From assembly GCA_020283715.1 (NCBI GenBank), contig JAIQCW010000093.1:46661-110660 (forward strand): DNA of 64,000 nt. Direction: 5' to 3'. The DNA is from Cytauxzoon felis. Lineage: Eukaryota > Apicomplexa > Aconoidasida > Piroplasmida > Theileriidae. The translations under genes were made by a program, and so were the position numbers. Shown one piece after another: positions 25,332 to 36,641 of this stretch (its first letter is position 1; every line of letters starts with the position of its first letter). The notes under the pieces are model-generated. The model did no database searches. It saw nothing but the letters and a program-made list of their open reading frames with translations, and was not told where the DNA came from.

Positions 25332-28300
25332 ATGACTTTTTCTTACAAGGTTAAAGCACTGAAAAAATACTGCTACTCACTGATAAATATTTATAAGGGA
25401 TGTATAGAAATGTGTAACAGGCTTAATAAAATTAACAAGCACCGTGTTAATACACTTTATAACATGTGCTTCAAAAACAATATTATAAACAACGATAACA
25501 CTGTTTACAAGTTTATTACTTTAATCACTAAATGCATTATTGTTGAAGATTGCGATCGCTTAGATAATAATAGTAAAAATGAACTGAATTTGGCCAAATC
25601 AAGAACAATTTGTAAGTCAAATCATTATGATAATGTGCAGAATATTGGATTAATATTAAAAGATCCACAAACGTTTTTTTACACCAATTTGGGTATTTAC
25701 ATTCGTAGATATTGTTCTAAATTATGTGAAAATGGCTATAAATTTACTTCACTTGCATTATTACCATTATCGCTCGTGAAATTTAGTCAAACAGAACTTT
25801 TTGAATACGTTATATTAGAGAAAATAATAGTTCCTCTAGATAAAGTTATAGATATTGTAATGAACAGAATGAACAAGTTAGAGTACAACATAAAAAATAG
25901 TTCCATGTCGTGGCCCCAGCTATGGATACAAATTTCTGATATATCATTTTGCAACACAAAAAATACCAGGTGGGCAAACATAATACTAGATAGGTCGAGC
26001 CTATTATATAGTGACACTTTTAGCAGGAAAATGGGATTATCTGCTAATAACCTATTATGTATAGTTGACCCTAATGATCATATAGCTGTGTGGAAGTTGA
26101 TGGCTTATGTTTTACTTGATGAAGATTTCACTAGTCCTGATAAACATAGTAAAAAGAATATTGTTAGTAAATTTTTAACTACATTCAATGATATACCCTC
26201 CAAAATAAAAAAGAAAGGTTTAAGATATGGTTTATATAAAGAGTTTGTTGATTTTTTGTATAAATTGAGATCCTTGAATTGGAGAAAATTGTATGAGGAA
26301 ACTATATATGATGAAAACATTTATAATGTAGATGTTACATTCCGTTTTGTTGATGTAAATGTAGTATATGAATTTGTTAAAAAAATAGTCAGGCTAACTG
26401 TAAGCCCGAAGTTTTTATGTGGTGAATCAAATTATAAGCGATTTCTAAGTGTATGTTCCACTGTTATAAAACTAAACAAAGGTGAAAATATTACTATGGC
26501 GCAAGTTATGCAAAACATCAAGGCCAGGGAATGTGAGTGGATGAAATGTGGTGGACGCTATGCTCACGGTCAGATTAAAACCATTTTGAATTATCTTTGT
26601 AAAATAATTTATTTATTATTGGAACATTTAATAATTCCCGTATTGCGTAGACACTTTTATATCACTGAAACAGGATTCTCTATTTATAAGTTATACTATA
26701 TAAAGAAATCTCGTTGGTCTGAAATGGTTACTATTGCCAATTCGCGTTACATTTCATCAGATATAAAGCATTCTTACCTAAATAAAATGTTTCTAAAAAT
26801 AAGGTGGGTCCCAAAAAAACAAGGAATGAGACCGATAATAAATTATAATGCGAATATTGATACCACCAAGTTTTTGGATGTATTTTTCAAATATGGCAAC
26901 GAATGTATGAAAATAAATTGCAAATGTTTTTATCATTACATGACGTTGGAACATTCCAGAAACCGATTCAATTCATTGAATAGTATATTGAGTCTGCCTC
27001 ATTTGGCGCTGTCAATAAATTGTAAACTTAGCAAGAAGATCTTAGGACACAATGTTTCAGGTTTCCCTCACGTTTATAAGATGTTGAAGTCTTGGTGGAT
27101 ACAATTGCTAACGGCTATTAGGCATAAATACTCAAATCAACTTGGTGATATAAAATTGTACAAACTTGTAGTCGACCTGTCTAAATGTTATGAAAACATA
27201 CCTCATGATGATTTATTAAATGTATTGAAAAAATTGCCACTAAAAAACCAATTGTCATTCCATCAAGTCTATAAAAAATGTCTTTTGAGATTTGGATCAT
27301 ATTACAATACACTTTTGAATGTTGTTACAGGTGATGGATTTTCTCGTAGAGAACTAAAACGATTACAACAAAATTCACTGTGCTCTAGGCTTTCCGACAG
27401 CTTCATAATTGTATCAAGATGCCACAACTATAAACCCCCTATAAACATACGTAAATCAGATTTGTTGGCTGTTATAACGGCTTTAATTAAGTCACAATAT
27501 ATACATTTGCCAAAAACGTCCAAATTGCAATACATATCTACGGATATTGGTATACCGCAAGGATGTAATATTTCTAGCCTATTGTGCAATATATATTTGG
27601 GTAGCAAAGATTCTGACGATCGTGTAATTAATTTAATTGATTCAAAAAATATGCCAAATTTGCTGTTAAGATGGGTTGATGATTTCATTTTTATTTCAAC
27701 AAGTTCCGATGATATTTTATCTATGAAACGCATACTTTCTGATGGAGAAGTGTTCAATAACGCTGTTAACATAGATAAATGTAATGGTTTACAGTGGATC
27801 AATGCCAAATTTGATTTTGATATAAAAGGAGGATTTGTTAATGTTAAAATGGTCCCTTGGAAAGACAATAATTTGTCAAACATTCGAGACAGTTTATCAC
27901 TATTCAAATCATATAATGTAACTTTCATGTTTACCTTTATGGAACAACGATTGATTGGTTATATACAAAATAAACTTGGACATAAGTTGTTTACTTGTAC
28001 AAAACTCAACAATCAACAATGTATAATTGAAAATGCCTATGTGGTGATGAGGGTTGCTTCACTTAAGTTGAAATGTTGTTTATTTTCGCTTATAGACAAT
28101 TATGGAGGTTTCGTGAATCCTAAGTATCTCGTTAAGTTTGTACATAGACTTGTTTTATTCACCACACAACAAGTATCTAAAGGTGGATTAGATACAAAAG
28201 TTACAAATATTAAAAAAATATTAATATTAGCAGTTCTTAGCTCGTTCAAGTGCACAAAGTTTTATAAAATTGTGAAGAAACTGGAATATTTCGTTAAAAA

Positions 28301-28361
28301 GCCAAAGGAAATAATAACTTTGGTAGACAGTATTGAGAATAAAATATGTTGGCCCATTTAA
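25332..28361 (+). CDS. TERT: Telomerase reverse transcriptase (TERT)
   Basis: 1009 codons, apparently intronless. TERT motifs in order: T motif with HFYITETGFSIYKLYYIKKS near residue 440; motif 1 RWVPKKQGMRP near 490; motif A VVDLSKCYENIPHDDL near 614 with the first catalytic Asp; motif B' GIPQGCNISSLLCNIYLG near 740; motif C LLRWVDDF near 780 with the Asp pair; and a motif E-like LQWINAKF near 818. The T motif and the B' form separate it from retroelement transcriptases. It adds telomere repeats at chromosome ends using an RNA template. The N-terminal part before the T motif is only about 420 residues, so a TEN domain is not clear. It converges on the macro-domain gene with 4 bp between stops. 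Confidence 0.93.
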   Translation: MTFSYKVKALKKYCYSLINIYKGCIEMCNRLNKINKHRVNTLYNMCFKNNIINNDNTVYKFITLITKCIIVEDCDRLDNNSKNELNLAKSRTICKSNHYDNVQNIGLILKDPQTFFYTNLGIYIRRYCSKLCENGYKFTSLALLPLSLVKFSQTELFEYVILEKIIVPLDKVIDIVMNRMNKLEYNIKNSSMSWPQLWIQISDISFCNTKNTRWANIILDRSSLLYSDTFSRKMGLSANNLLCIVDPNDHIAVWKLMAYVLLDEDFTSPDKHSKKNIVSKFLTTFNDIPSKIKKKGLRYGLYKEFVDFLYKLRSLNWRKLYEETIYDENIYNVDVTFRFVDVNVVYEFVKKIVRLTVSPKFLCGESNYKRFLSVCSTVIKLNKGENITMAQVMQNIKARECEWMKCGGRYAHGQIKTILNYLCKIIYLLLEHLIIPVLRRHFYITETGFSIYKLYYIKKSRWSEMVTIANSRYISSDIKHSYLNKMFLKIRWVPKKQGMRPIINYNANIDTTKFLDVFFKYGNECMKINCKCFYHYMTLEHSRNRFNSLNSILSLPHLALSINCKLSKKILGHNVSGFPHVYKMLKSWWIQLLTAIRHKYSNQLGDIKLYKLVVDLSKCYENIPHDDLLNVLKKLPLKNQLSFHQVYKKCLLRFGSYYNTLLNVVTGDGFSRRELKRLQQNSLCSRLSDSFIIVSRCHNYKPPINIRKSDLLAVITALIKSQYIHLPKTSKLQYISTDIGIPQGCNISSLLCNIYLGSKDSDDRVINLIDSKNMPNLLLRWVDDFIFISTSSDDILSMKRILSDGEVFNNAVNIDKCNGLQWINAKFDFDIKGGFVNVKMVPWKDNNLSNIRDSLSLFKSYNVTFMFTFMEQRLIGYIQNKLGHKLFTCTKLNNQQCIIENAYVVMRVASLKLKCCLFSLIDNYGGFVNPKYLVKFVHRLVLFTTQQVSKGGLDTKVTNIKKILILAVLSSFKCTKFYKIVKKLEYFVKKPKEIITLVDSIENKICWPI

Positions 28362-28365
28362 AAAT

Positions 28366-29775
28366 TTAGAATAACTCATGTGTAATATTGTTTTTGTAAA
28401 ATCGTTTAGCTGCTAGTTGATGTTCTGACGGAATTCCAGTGGATTTGTACAACAAAAGTGGAGGCGGGCTGTACAACACTGATTTTCTCCACATAAATGG
28501 TTTGATGTTTCGTAGCCAATTTAGCCTCTTCGACCTTCTTATTATGTTATGCCGTTTGTATGTTATTTTTCTATATTGGCTAGAGAAACCTAATACAGAC
28601 TCGTCAAATTCTATTATGCGCCTATTATTCCTACTATAGTATAAAGGTGCGGGAAGTACCTAAATATTTAGATAATGAATTCAGCTTAGAAACATACACG
28701 TTGATTCGGGCATTTTAACTGCATAAAGTTCTCTAATGTGCTAGCAAATATATTAGTATTATTGGCATTACTATCAATAAATCTAACAGTCCTTATTGAA
28801 TAGTTTGGTAATACCTCCTCCACCTACACGATTTTTTATGATATTTCTGACAAAAACCTGTATAATAGACTCATAAGCTTCTTCTATTAAGATTTCATAA
28901 GCATCCTTAGGTCTGTATCCACATGTTGAGTCGTCAAAAAGAGTTGAGAGAACACTAGTAATATTTAAGTAATTCAGATGTGACATAGCCCGCTTAAATA
29001 TATGATTCAATTTCAATGATGCCTCCCTATTCGTTCCCTCTATAAATATATTTGATGTTAAGGTGAAAATCCTAACCCCAATAATAAGGCGTAATCACAA
29101 ATGCTAGCAAAGTTGATTTCGATAGACCGAAAGTCGGAGTTATGACGACATCACCCAACTGCATATATCTAGCATCTTTTAGTCTTGATTTATACTCGCT
29201 TATATCGGAAAATTGATATTTTATCATTTCGAGATCCTTTACACGTTCCTTTACTATTGCCTTGGATCTATGCACTAATGCGCTCATCAACTTTTTGCCA
29301 CCCAATTCTAGAATTTTTAATCCTACATAATATACGGTCTAAAGTCTATAAGTAACTAACCGAATCCGGTATGTGGAGTTAAATTGGGAGGTATAGGAAC
29401 CAGTAAACAATCAGCATGTTCATTAAGTATATTTGAATGCTCTATGGATATTGATCCAAAATTATCTATTTTGAACTCATTTAGCACTCCTCTATCGGAA
29501 CTGGTCTGATTTTTCTTAATTGTTTCATCCGTTTCACTATTTTCTGCGATGTCATCATGTAGACCATACAAATTATACACAAATGGCAATTTACATCTAT
29601 CAATGAATCTTTGGTGGGTTGGAGAACATTTATTGAAGGGATTAGAGAGTTTTAATTGCTGCCTAACAGCACGGTCACGGATGTTAGTGAGACGACTGTT
29701 CAAAAATGAACCGGTACTGAAACAAAAGTGACCAAAAAGAACAAGTCTAGTTTGGCGAATCTTTCTTATAACCAT
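28366..29775 (-). CDS. Macro-domain protein with organelle-like leader and basic C-terminal extension
   Basis: Five exons joined by 34-38 nt introns: HTGFG|LKILELGG, PYYW|EGTNREAS, ESIIQ|VEEVLPNYS, CPNQR|VLPAPLYY. The middle (about residues 110-290) resembles a macro (ADP-ribose-binding) domain: HADCLLVPIPPNL, GFGLKILELGG, GDVVITPTFGL, AFVITPYYWEG, a Leu-rich helix, then a terminal strand IRTVRFIDSN. Macro domains bind or hydrolyse ADP-ribose derivatives. The N-terminus (MVIRKIRQTRLVLFGHF) is Arg-rich and hydrophobic, suggesting a mitochondrial leader. The last 80 residues are very basic (YRKITYKRHNIIRRSKR), reminiscent of a ribosomal protein. The splice-joined frame is convincing; the macro assignment is by pattern only. 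Confidence 0.6.
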
Positions 29776-30168
29776 TATTTATAAATACCGATAATAATTC
29801 CTCAAATAATAAAACTGACGGATTATGTATACCAAATTTAGATAACGCTACAAAGTATCGAAATGTGTAAACAGCATCTTACCTAGCGATATGTCTTTGT
29901 ATATGTCCAACTCATAGGACGGCGTAGAGTAACGTGGATCCAACGATGGATCCTTCTTTAACATACGTGATAATACTTCCTCCTCTAATGTAGAAGTTTA
30001 AACATCTTAGAGTGGATACAAACCTTGTTTCTTAAAATAAATGGATTCTTCCGCAGTCTTTTTTTCCTCAACAAATTTAAACGATGATTGGGACCTGAAT
30101 TGAGTAGATAAAAATCCAGACCTATTAGTATTAAGGAAAAGTGTGACTCTATTAAATAAGTACTCCAT
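29747..30168 (-). CDS. Small mitochondrial protein, possibly ATPase inhibitor (IF1)-like
   Basis: Three exons with 39-nt and 35-nt introns, starting MEYLFNRVTLFLNTNRSGFL, an amphipathic Arg-containing leader, and ending KKDSPN-stop. The centre, VEEKKTAEESIYFKKQEEEV, is a charged helix resembling the IF1 minimal inhibitory segment. About 115 residues are predicted, near the size of IF1 with an extra C-terminal part (LALSKFGIHNPSVLLFEELL). Its 3' end overlaps the start of the downstream macro-domain gene by 29 bp on the same strand. The gene model is good; the IF1 label rests on one short helix. Confidence 0.5.
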
Positions 30169-30452
30169 GTATTAAAATTTATGTTAAACCAAAATATCAA
30201 AAAGTCATGGAATCTCCCAATGGTCCGAATATCAATTTACTTGTCTAACAATGCAATTAGGTGCTAATAGAAATTTTTATTAGAAAGTCAATTTTTCAAA
30301 AAATATATTAAAAGTGTTCATTAAATTACGAGTAATATTGGTGAATTCCTATTGAATGCTTTACTGAATTGTGATGTCAACGTAACACGAACACAATACG
30401 TAGCATACATTACATAATCGCAAAATAGCTCAATTCATATATTGTAGTAATA

Positions 30453-30788
30453 ATGTCTTCATTCAGATATACAACAGGGGCTTATATAGGAGGGCAGGAA
30501 AATTGGTCATTCCAAGCACATCCATACGTAAGAGCCGGGTCGACTATCCACTGCATAGGTAACGAGTGCAAAAGAGATAATCAACATTTATTGTACAAAT
30601 ATAATGAGCTTGATACTAAAGGAACTCTATTCCACTATATTCCAATAACCGCGACAATATTAGTTGTAATGTTTGCAATTATATGCATTGTTGCAAGAAG
30701 GGTTAAGGAAAAGAAGATATGCCATGAAACACTGATGAATAGATTAATGGAAAGTGATCCATATAGCAACTTTTGTGAAAGATATTAA
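30453..30788 (+). CDS. Small single-pass membrane protein, unknown
   Basis: 111 codons. An N-terminal 60-residue hydrophilic part (MSSFRYTTGAYIGGQENW) is followed by one membrane helix (about residues 63-83, PITATILVVMFAIICIVARR) and a basic C-terminal tail. There is no signal peptide. It stands alone between two minus-strand genes, with its stop about 10 bp before the convergent FYVE-like gene's stop. No family recognised. Confidence 0.5.
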   Translation: MSSFRYTTGAYIGGQENWSFQAHPYVRAGSTIHCIGNECKRDNQHLLYKYNELDTKGTLFHYIPITATILVVMFAIICIVARRVKEKKICHETLMNRLMESDPYSNFCERY

Positions 30789-30797
30789 AGTGATGTT

Positions 30798-31748
30798 CTA
30801 ACATTTGTTGCCTTCAAGTTCATTGAGCTTATTAATAACTTTATTAAATTCGGGTATTATCTTATAAAGTATTATAGTTAACAATGTGTTTAATGACTTT
30901 TTGACATATTTAGCTATGTTACACTTGTGATTCTAGGGTAATTGTGAAACAAATATGTGGAACATACATCAGTATTCTTTAAATATTTTTTAATTTCCGA
31001 TAATTGTTTTTTATTTACAGTTGTATCTTTTAGTAATTTTTGTACAGACTGTTTTGTTCCTTCAGGTAATGGTTCCTACATAGTGTAACCTAAAGTTCTT
31101 CCGCACATACCTTTAACGCGTCGTGCAGACTCAATATTTTGATATAGCCATTCAGCTGTAATAACTTAACGTTTAAATCTTTATAAATGTTCAAAACTAT
31201 TTTGTATGTACCGAATATGTTTAGTATATGATCTTCAGAGTCGATACGTCTACTTATTATCATCACCCTCTAAGAATAGCAATTTTCAAAAAGTTATACA
31301 AACCGTATAAAATTGATAGCAATCAATACAGCATATAACGCTCACACCTGAAACGTACATATAATCCATCGCAGCTATACAAACCATGAAATAATACAAT
31401 ACTCGTCTTGCATTTATTGCAATATGTTTCATTGCATAATTGACTATATTTAAAGAATAAATAATATCAATATAAATACCATGAAAATTTGTTGCGTAAT
31501 TCGATATATCCTGAATTAAACACATAGCCGCAAATAGTACATGATTTCACGTAATTTTTGACGAAGTGAATGCCAATTAATGAACGTATATCTTCAAGTC
31601 CTAAATTTCCGTTAGTTATTGGTAAAATTAATTTACGTCCGTTAACTATTGCAGATTTAATTCGTTGTTTTCTTGGGGGAGAGTTCAACCTATGCTTGCA
31701 ACGACGCAATTCATATTCTTGCAATATATTATTGTATATAACATGCAT
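30798..31748 (-). CDS. FYVE-like zinc-finger protein with helical C-terminus
   Basis: At least five exons. Joined across a 36-nt intron at about 31446-31481, the Cys-rich part reads KSCTICGYVFNSGYI, RNKFSCQLC and NETYCNKCKTS: CxxC...CxxC-x4-CxxC spacing as in FYVE or related treble-clef fingers, but without the RRHHCR basic motif. The C-terminal half is helical (HILNIFGTYKIVLNIYKDL, then ...LEGNKC-stop at 30798). FYVE fingers bind PI3P on endosome-like or apicoplast membranes; the missing basic motif makes lipid binding doubtful. It lies 12 bp downstream of another minus-strand frame and could be its 3' part: a phase-compatible join of about 83 nt exists. Confidence 0.45.
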
Positions 31749-31760
31749 TTATATTAAAGA

Positions 31761-33632
31761 TTATACAGATCTGTCAATATTTTTTTGGTTTATATTCTGC
31801 ATCATACTACTATTAAAATCGTTGATAAAATTAATTGTGGTTGTGTTCGCATTGATAGCATGCAGATACCTCAATAAGTTATCATTTATAGAACTGTTCA
31901 ATGTGGTGAAGTTGTTTTTACAACAGATCGATGACATCCCTCGGTAAATTTTACTAACTGTGTCCTCATTGAAATCAATGGGACCCAATTTGCTTGAGCC
32001 GGTAAACCTAAATGTTACATCGTTAAATACTTCTAATTTATGCAATTCATTAACGATTCGCAACATTTCATCAGAATTCTGAAATTTGAGTAGCCTCAAA
32101 ATAGTTAAATAATACATTATATCATTCAGATAATATACCACATCATTGGGAAGTCGATTGAATATATCATTAAGACAAGATAGTGCGATATTAATGCACT
32201 CTATATTCAAAGAATCAATACACTTAAATATTAATTCCATGAGAGGTAACATTGTAGCTGAACAAGCCAAAGGAATAGAGTTCAAATAATAGTTGAAATT
32301 TAATAGAAAAGTCTTTGTATACAATAAGTCATTTTTCATCAAAATATAATCAATTAACTTCTCCAAACTAAACAGTAATATAAATAAAATTGCTATAAGA
32401 CGTACTATTCATACATTTTTACTGTGCCTTTATATAATACTATGCTCAATTTTATGTAGCACCTTAAATGCGATGGGTTATTACATCTCGATACCACCTT
32501 AAAAATATATGATAATAAAATTAAATTACCTCTTCTAGTGATAAAGTGTGCTTTTTAAAATCTGTGAGTAATTTAATGGAAGATATTGAACTCACCAATA
32601 ATATCAAACTTTGGGTTATCCATTATAAGTTCAAGTATTTCATATATCTCATCAATTATTCCAGGATCCTTAACAATCAGTCTATTTGCGCGTAATAAAG
32701 TGGGTAATGGTGTTATATCGAATAAACCCCTTCTTAACAATATTAAAAATGACCTAAATAATACTCTGCAACCTAAATAGATATTTAATCTATAATACAT
32801 TTGAAAAATACTTAAAATAGATCGTTTTGGGGGTAAATTATTTAATTTATAGTATTCCGAGCACAGGTCATGATATAGTTTTGTGTTATCATCACCATCT
32901 ATAATAAATAATTATACAAAATAAATACATACCAGTGATATTACTATATATGGGTAAATATACAACAGCAAAGAGTTTATGAAGAAGCTTTATAAAACAA
33001 TTCGGGGATAAATGATCCGAAAATACCGGAGCCTCTTTGAAACAAAATCCGAAAAAATCTGACAACGAAATAAATAACAGCTGGATATCACTATTAAATT
33101 CCAGATATAACAAACCAATATAGCATCATATTGAAGACAAAGCTCCTTTATATTTTTGTATTCTGAGATTTTGCAATAGAAATGCACTAAGTTAGCATCA
33201 TTTGTGAATGTCCACTTTAACCCATCTATTGATATAGATCGAAGCATTAGACATATATTATTTGCGGATATATTTTCAAAATCATATTCTGAATAGTTAT
33301 GTAGTCCCTTAAAAACATCATTTAATGCGTCAATATCCAAGCTGCGCTGATCAAGTGACTTTACGTAGTTATCAATATTTAAAATAAAACCATCATTTAC
33401 TCTCTCTAAATAATAATTACATGATTTCTATATTGTAAATATATAATTTAAAAGGGCATACCAATTTGATTGATATATCAAATATCTGCTCTTTCGCACA
33501 TAAACTATGACTAGATACATCGAGGTCGTTATAAAGTAAAGCGACCAATCTATTAAACAAATAGGTTACGTTAAACACCGAATCTATTAAATATATAGAT
33601 AAATTTTGATGTATTTCATCCGGTGACTCCAT
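31761..33632 (-). CDS. Helical protein of unknown function (possible HPR-type repeats)
   Basis: About seven exons connected by introns of roughly 30-47 nt: ISIKL|KSCNYYLER, YDAIL|LLFISLSDFFG, YSNIT|DGDDNTKLY, FDII|DFKKHTLSLEE, VVSRCNN, TVKI|LEKLIDYILM. It starts MESPDEIHQNL at 33632 and has about 500 residues rich in Leu, Ile, Asn and Tyr, almost entirely helical. I see no catalytic motif, signal peptide or membrane span. Its 5' end faces the plus-strand gene at 33696 with only 63 bp between starts, so the two probably share a bidirectional promoter. It may continue into the FYVE-like frame downstream. Confidence 0.5.
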
Positions 33633-33695
33633 TATATTTTATGGCAATACAATATTGTGCAAGAATTCAGATAATTACATTAATCATAGAACATA

Positions 33696-34286
33696 ATGAT
33701 TAAAAATAGATTTTATTTTAAAGCATTGATGAAAAAAAAATTAGGAATTAAGAAACTATTCACATTCAAAACGATAAAATCTCTACACGATTTGCAATTA
33801 CAGATTAATCCACAAAATTCGTCCATCACAACAAACACAATTAACGGTACACATTTTCATTCTATTCCAAAACCAAAGATTATTTGCAAAATAACGTACG
33901 AGTATCATAATTTGGGTGATATGCCCATTAAGAGTCCATATGAATCAGTTTTAAAGGCATTCTACGGAGTTAACATAAAATATACCGATCTCAAAAGATC
34001 CCAACTGATCAGTAGGTCTAAGGAAATTTATCCGATAGAGCTACAAGATGTTTTATACAAGTTTGCGTTGATAAATATAGACAGTATGAATATGGATAAC
34101 CTTGCGCAATTTCAACAACTGCTGCATCTGGGATATGATTCCAACAAGAATTCGTTATTATTGCTCAAAATAACTGAGGAAATGGATTATTCTAGCGATA
34201 TCGTATCAAATAACATGGTTTTCTTTAAATTGTTAGAATTTATACTTGGCTATAGCCCATCATCATTGCCAAATATTCTTCCATAA
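33696..34286 (+). CDS. Hypothetical protein with basic N-terminus
   Basis: 196 codons without introns, starting MIKNRFYFKALMKKKLGIKK, a basic aromatic stretch that could be a mitochondrial presequence. The remainder is mixed, with a helical C-terminus (FQQLLHLGYDSNKNSLLLLK). No family recognised. It diverges from the helical gene at 33632. Confidence 0.5.
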   Translation: MIKNRFYFKALMKKKLGIKKLFTFKTIKSLHDLQLQINPQNSSITTNTINGTHFHSIPKPKIICKITYEYHNLGDMPIKSPYESVLKAFYGVNIKYTDLKRSQLISRSKEIYPIELQDVLYKFALINIDSMNMDNLAQFQQLLHLGYDSNKNSLLLLKITEEMDYSSDIVSNNMVFFKLLEFILGYSPSSLPNILP

Positions 34287-35242
34287 AATGATATGTTAAA
34301 TTTTAATAGCACATGCTCTCCATATCATTATAATTTGTAAAATTAAATATGGAGTATGAATTGTGATAATACACTATAGTAATCATCTACAGTTCCGGTG
34401 TTAATGTTTAGACTGTTTGTACCGCAGTGAGCCCAAATAAATGTCAATAAAACCATTCTATGTTAATAAGTGATAATATTTAACCGTTACATGGAACCAT
34501 ATGAACACGGGTGAGTCCAATTTGGTGGAGTTGTCTAGCGTGATTGAATACTTTATATATTTGTTTCATAATATTTAGATTGCACACTGTTTACAATAAA
34601 ACTGGATACAAAACCAGCTTAATTTAAAGAAATTTATACCATCTTGTTGGAATCGTAAATGAACAATTGGTCAATGTGCCTAAAAGTGTGTATAGTGAAC
34701 ACAAGTTTCTAAAATGGATGTGTTCTGATGTGTATCTGTCTATAGTTTAAAATTATACGTATATCTAGACATTATCTCGTTAAGGTTGTAGTTCGTAGAT
34801 ATTATTTTGTTAGTGATATTTTAATTTACTCGGCTCTCATCATCACATCCAGTACGCAATTTATTTATTTTTAGTCATATAAAAGATATCCATTAATCAA
34901 TGGATAACATTAAACGTGTTTGTATAGGTGTTGGTAATTATATGTGTATAAGCGCGACCTTAGTATATTTCTGTATGATTTTGTAAACGGTCATCGGCCA
35001 AATCGATATAGCGACTATATTACTAGTTGGCATTCGTCTATATTAAATTAAAAGTACTTGTTGTCAGATATGTTATATCTTCGACTATTTAATGAGATCC
35101 TAATTTAGATGTGTATGCTAAACACATAAATTACGTCTCGTATTGATCACATAGTCAGTGATTATGATCAGTGGCTATTAATGCAGGGATTTATTATATT
35201 CAATGTAGTTTTAATTTTAGTTTGTAGTAGAAATAGTGAATA
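34287..35242. other. Long intergenic region upstream of ApiAP2 gene
   Basis: About 950 bases with no coding frame, RNA gene or obvious repeat. It is one of the longest gaps in the window and likely contains the 5' UTR and promoter of the AP2 factor. Confidence 0.5.
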
Positions 35243-36538
35243 ATGTTAGAAAGTCAGTGCAATACCTCAAGTTTGTATAACAGTATTAGTATCAGTAGCG
35301 ACATGGACAAATCCTTAAACGATACACCATATTTAGTAGAATGTTCAACTATACCTATAGGTACAGCAAATTCTTCTTGTACTACGCTTTGTGATAGTAT
35401 AGATGACTTACATGCCGAAACACAAATATTTAAACATGATGGCAATAACAATTTTAATGGAGTTATAAACAATACTGACTTATTTAATCAAAACTTAATT
35501 GATAGAAATAGCAATTTTGATGGAGTTATAAATAACCTAAATGGATGTAATCACAATTTAATGGATTGCAATGGTGGTTACAGCGGGTTGTTGGATAATA
35601 ATCATAGCTACATGAAGAATGATTATTATAATAGAAAACATGAAAATGTAGTGTCTGGTGTAAAATTTCAACCATCAGACAATCGTTGGATAGCTAGATG
35701 GACGACGGCAGATGGAAAGCGTGCTTGTAAAAGCTTTTCAGTAAACATATATGGATTTGAACAAGCAAGAGCATTGGCCATAGAAGCACGTCATAAAGGT
35801 GTGTCTTTGAGTGGCAGATCATTTTGCAATCGCGAAAGGCAACATGCAATGCGCTCAGGTGTAGGTATAATCGGTATAAGATTTGATAAAACTCAAGCTA
35901 GATGGGTCTCATCGTACTACGAAGGGGGTAAACGAAAATTTCGTTACTTTACCGTTAAAGATTATGGTTATGAACAAGCGAAACAAAGAGCAATTTTATG
36001 GAAAACATGCAACGATGAGCGTCTATTAAGAAACCGGCCAAAACAAGTATTTGATGGTCATAAAAGTATCATGGAAGAATGGAATTGGTACAATTATAAC
36101 CCCGATAACTTAAATTATTATTGTAATAGCACACAGGAAAGTGAATATGTACCAGTCAACCCTCATGAATGTCAAACTCTAGATGCCGCTAATACAAATG
36201 TAGATTATATGGAGCAATACATTAGCTATATTAATCATCCACAGATTTATTACGGAAATCCACAATTATATAATTATACTATTCCTCAAGCAATAAACAA
36301 AATTGAAGAAAATGACACTGTCGAAGTAGAAGACGAATCATGTTCAGTTTCTGGAGTAACATTCGACAGAAAAAACAGACGTTGGGGAGCTAGGTGGACG
36401 ACACATGATGGAAGAAGAAATGGAAGATACTTCGCGGTAAAACAATATGGGTTCAATGAAGCGAAGCGTCTAGCTATACTCTGTAGGCTACAAGCTACAG
36501 ACGATCCAATTACCAATATAACTAACGATATAACGTAG
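35243..36538 (+). CDS. ApiAP2 transcription factor with three AP2 domains
   Basis: 431 codons, intronless. Three AP2-type DNA-binding domains are visible: about residues 137-188 ([17 protein letters not shown]...[14 protein letters not shown]), 206-260 ([19 protein letters not shown]...[13 protein letters not shown]) and 370-420 ([17 protein letters not shown]...[13 protein letters not shown]). Each keeps the three-strand sheet plus helix pattern with the closing YGxxxAxxxAI helix. The N-terminus is Asn/Ser/Asp-rich, with a short [16 protein letters not shown] duplication. ApiAP2 proteins are the main sequence-specific regulators of apicomplexan gene expression. Domain 2 is the most diverged. 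The target sequence cannot be read from this. Confidence 0.93.
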   Translation: MLESQCNTSSLYNSISISSDMDKSLNDTPYLVECSTIPIGTANSSCTTLCDSIDDLHAETQIFKHDGNNNFNGVINNTDLFNQNLIDRNSNFDGVINNLNGCNHNLMDCNGGYSGLLDNNHSYMKNDYYNRKHENVVSGVKFQPSDNRWIARWTTADGKRACKSFSVNIYGFEQARALAIEARHKGVSLSGRSFCNRERQHAMRSGVGIIGIRFDKTQARWVSSYYEGGKRKFRYFTVKDYGYEQAKQRAILWKTCNDERLLRNRPKQVFDGHKSIMEEWNWYNYNPDNLNYYCNSTQESEYVPVNPHECQTLDAANTNVDYMEQYISYINHPQIYYGNPQLYNYTIPQAINKIEENDTVEVEDESCSVSGVTFDRKNRRWGARWTTHDGRRNGRYFAVKQYGFNEAKRLAILCRLQATDDPITNITNDIT

Positions 36539-36641
36539 TAATGTGTTGTACTGATATTATTTGTAACAAATTACACACCCAATAGAATCCCCAGAAATTT
36601 GCGTCTTTTCTGACGGAATTTACACGAAGGAAGTGCTGAAA

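Noticed and set aside
28439..28639. Plus-strand frame after TERT
   Set aside because: It has no ATG start and lies antisense to the last exon of the macro-domain gene, which gives a better basic protein.
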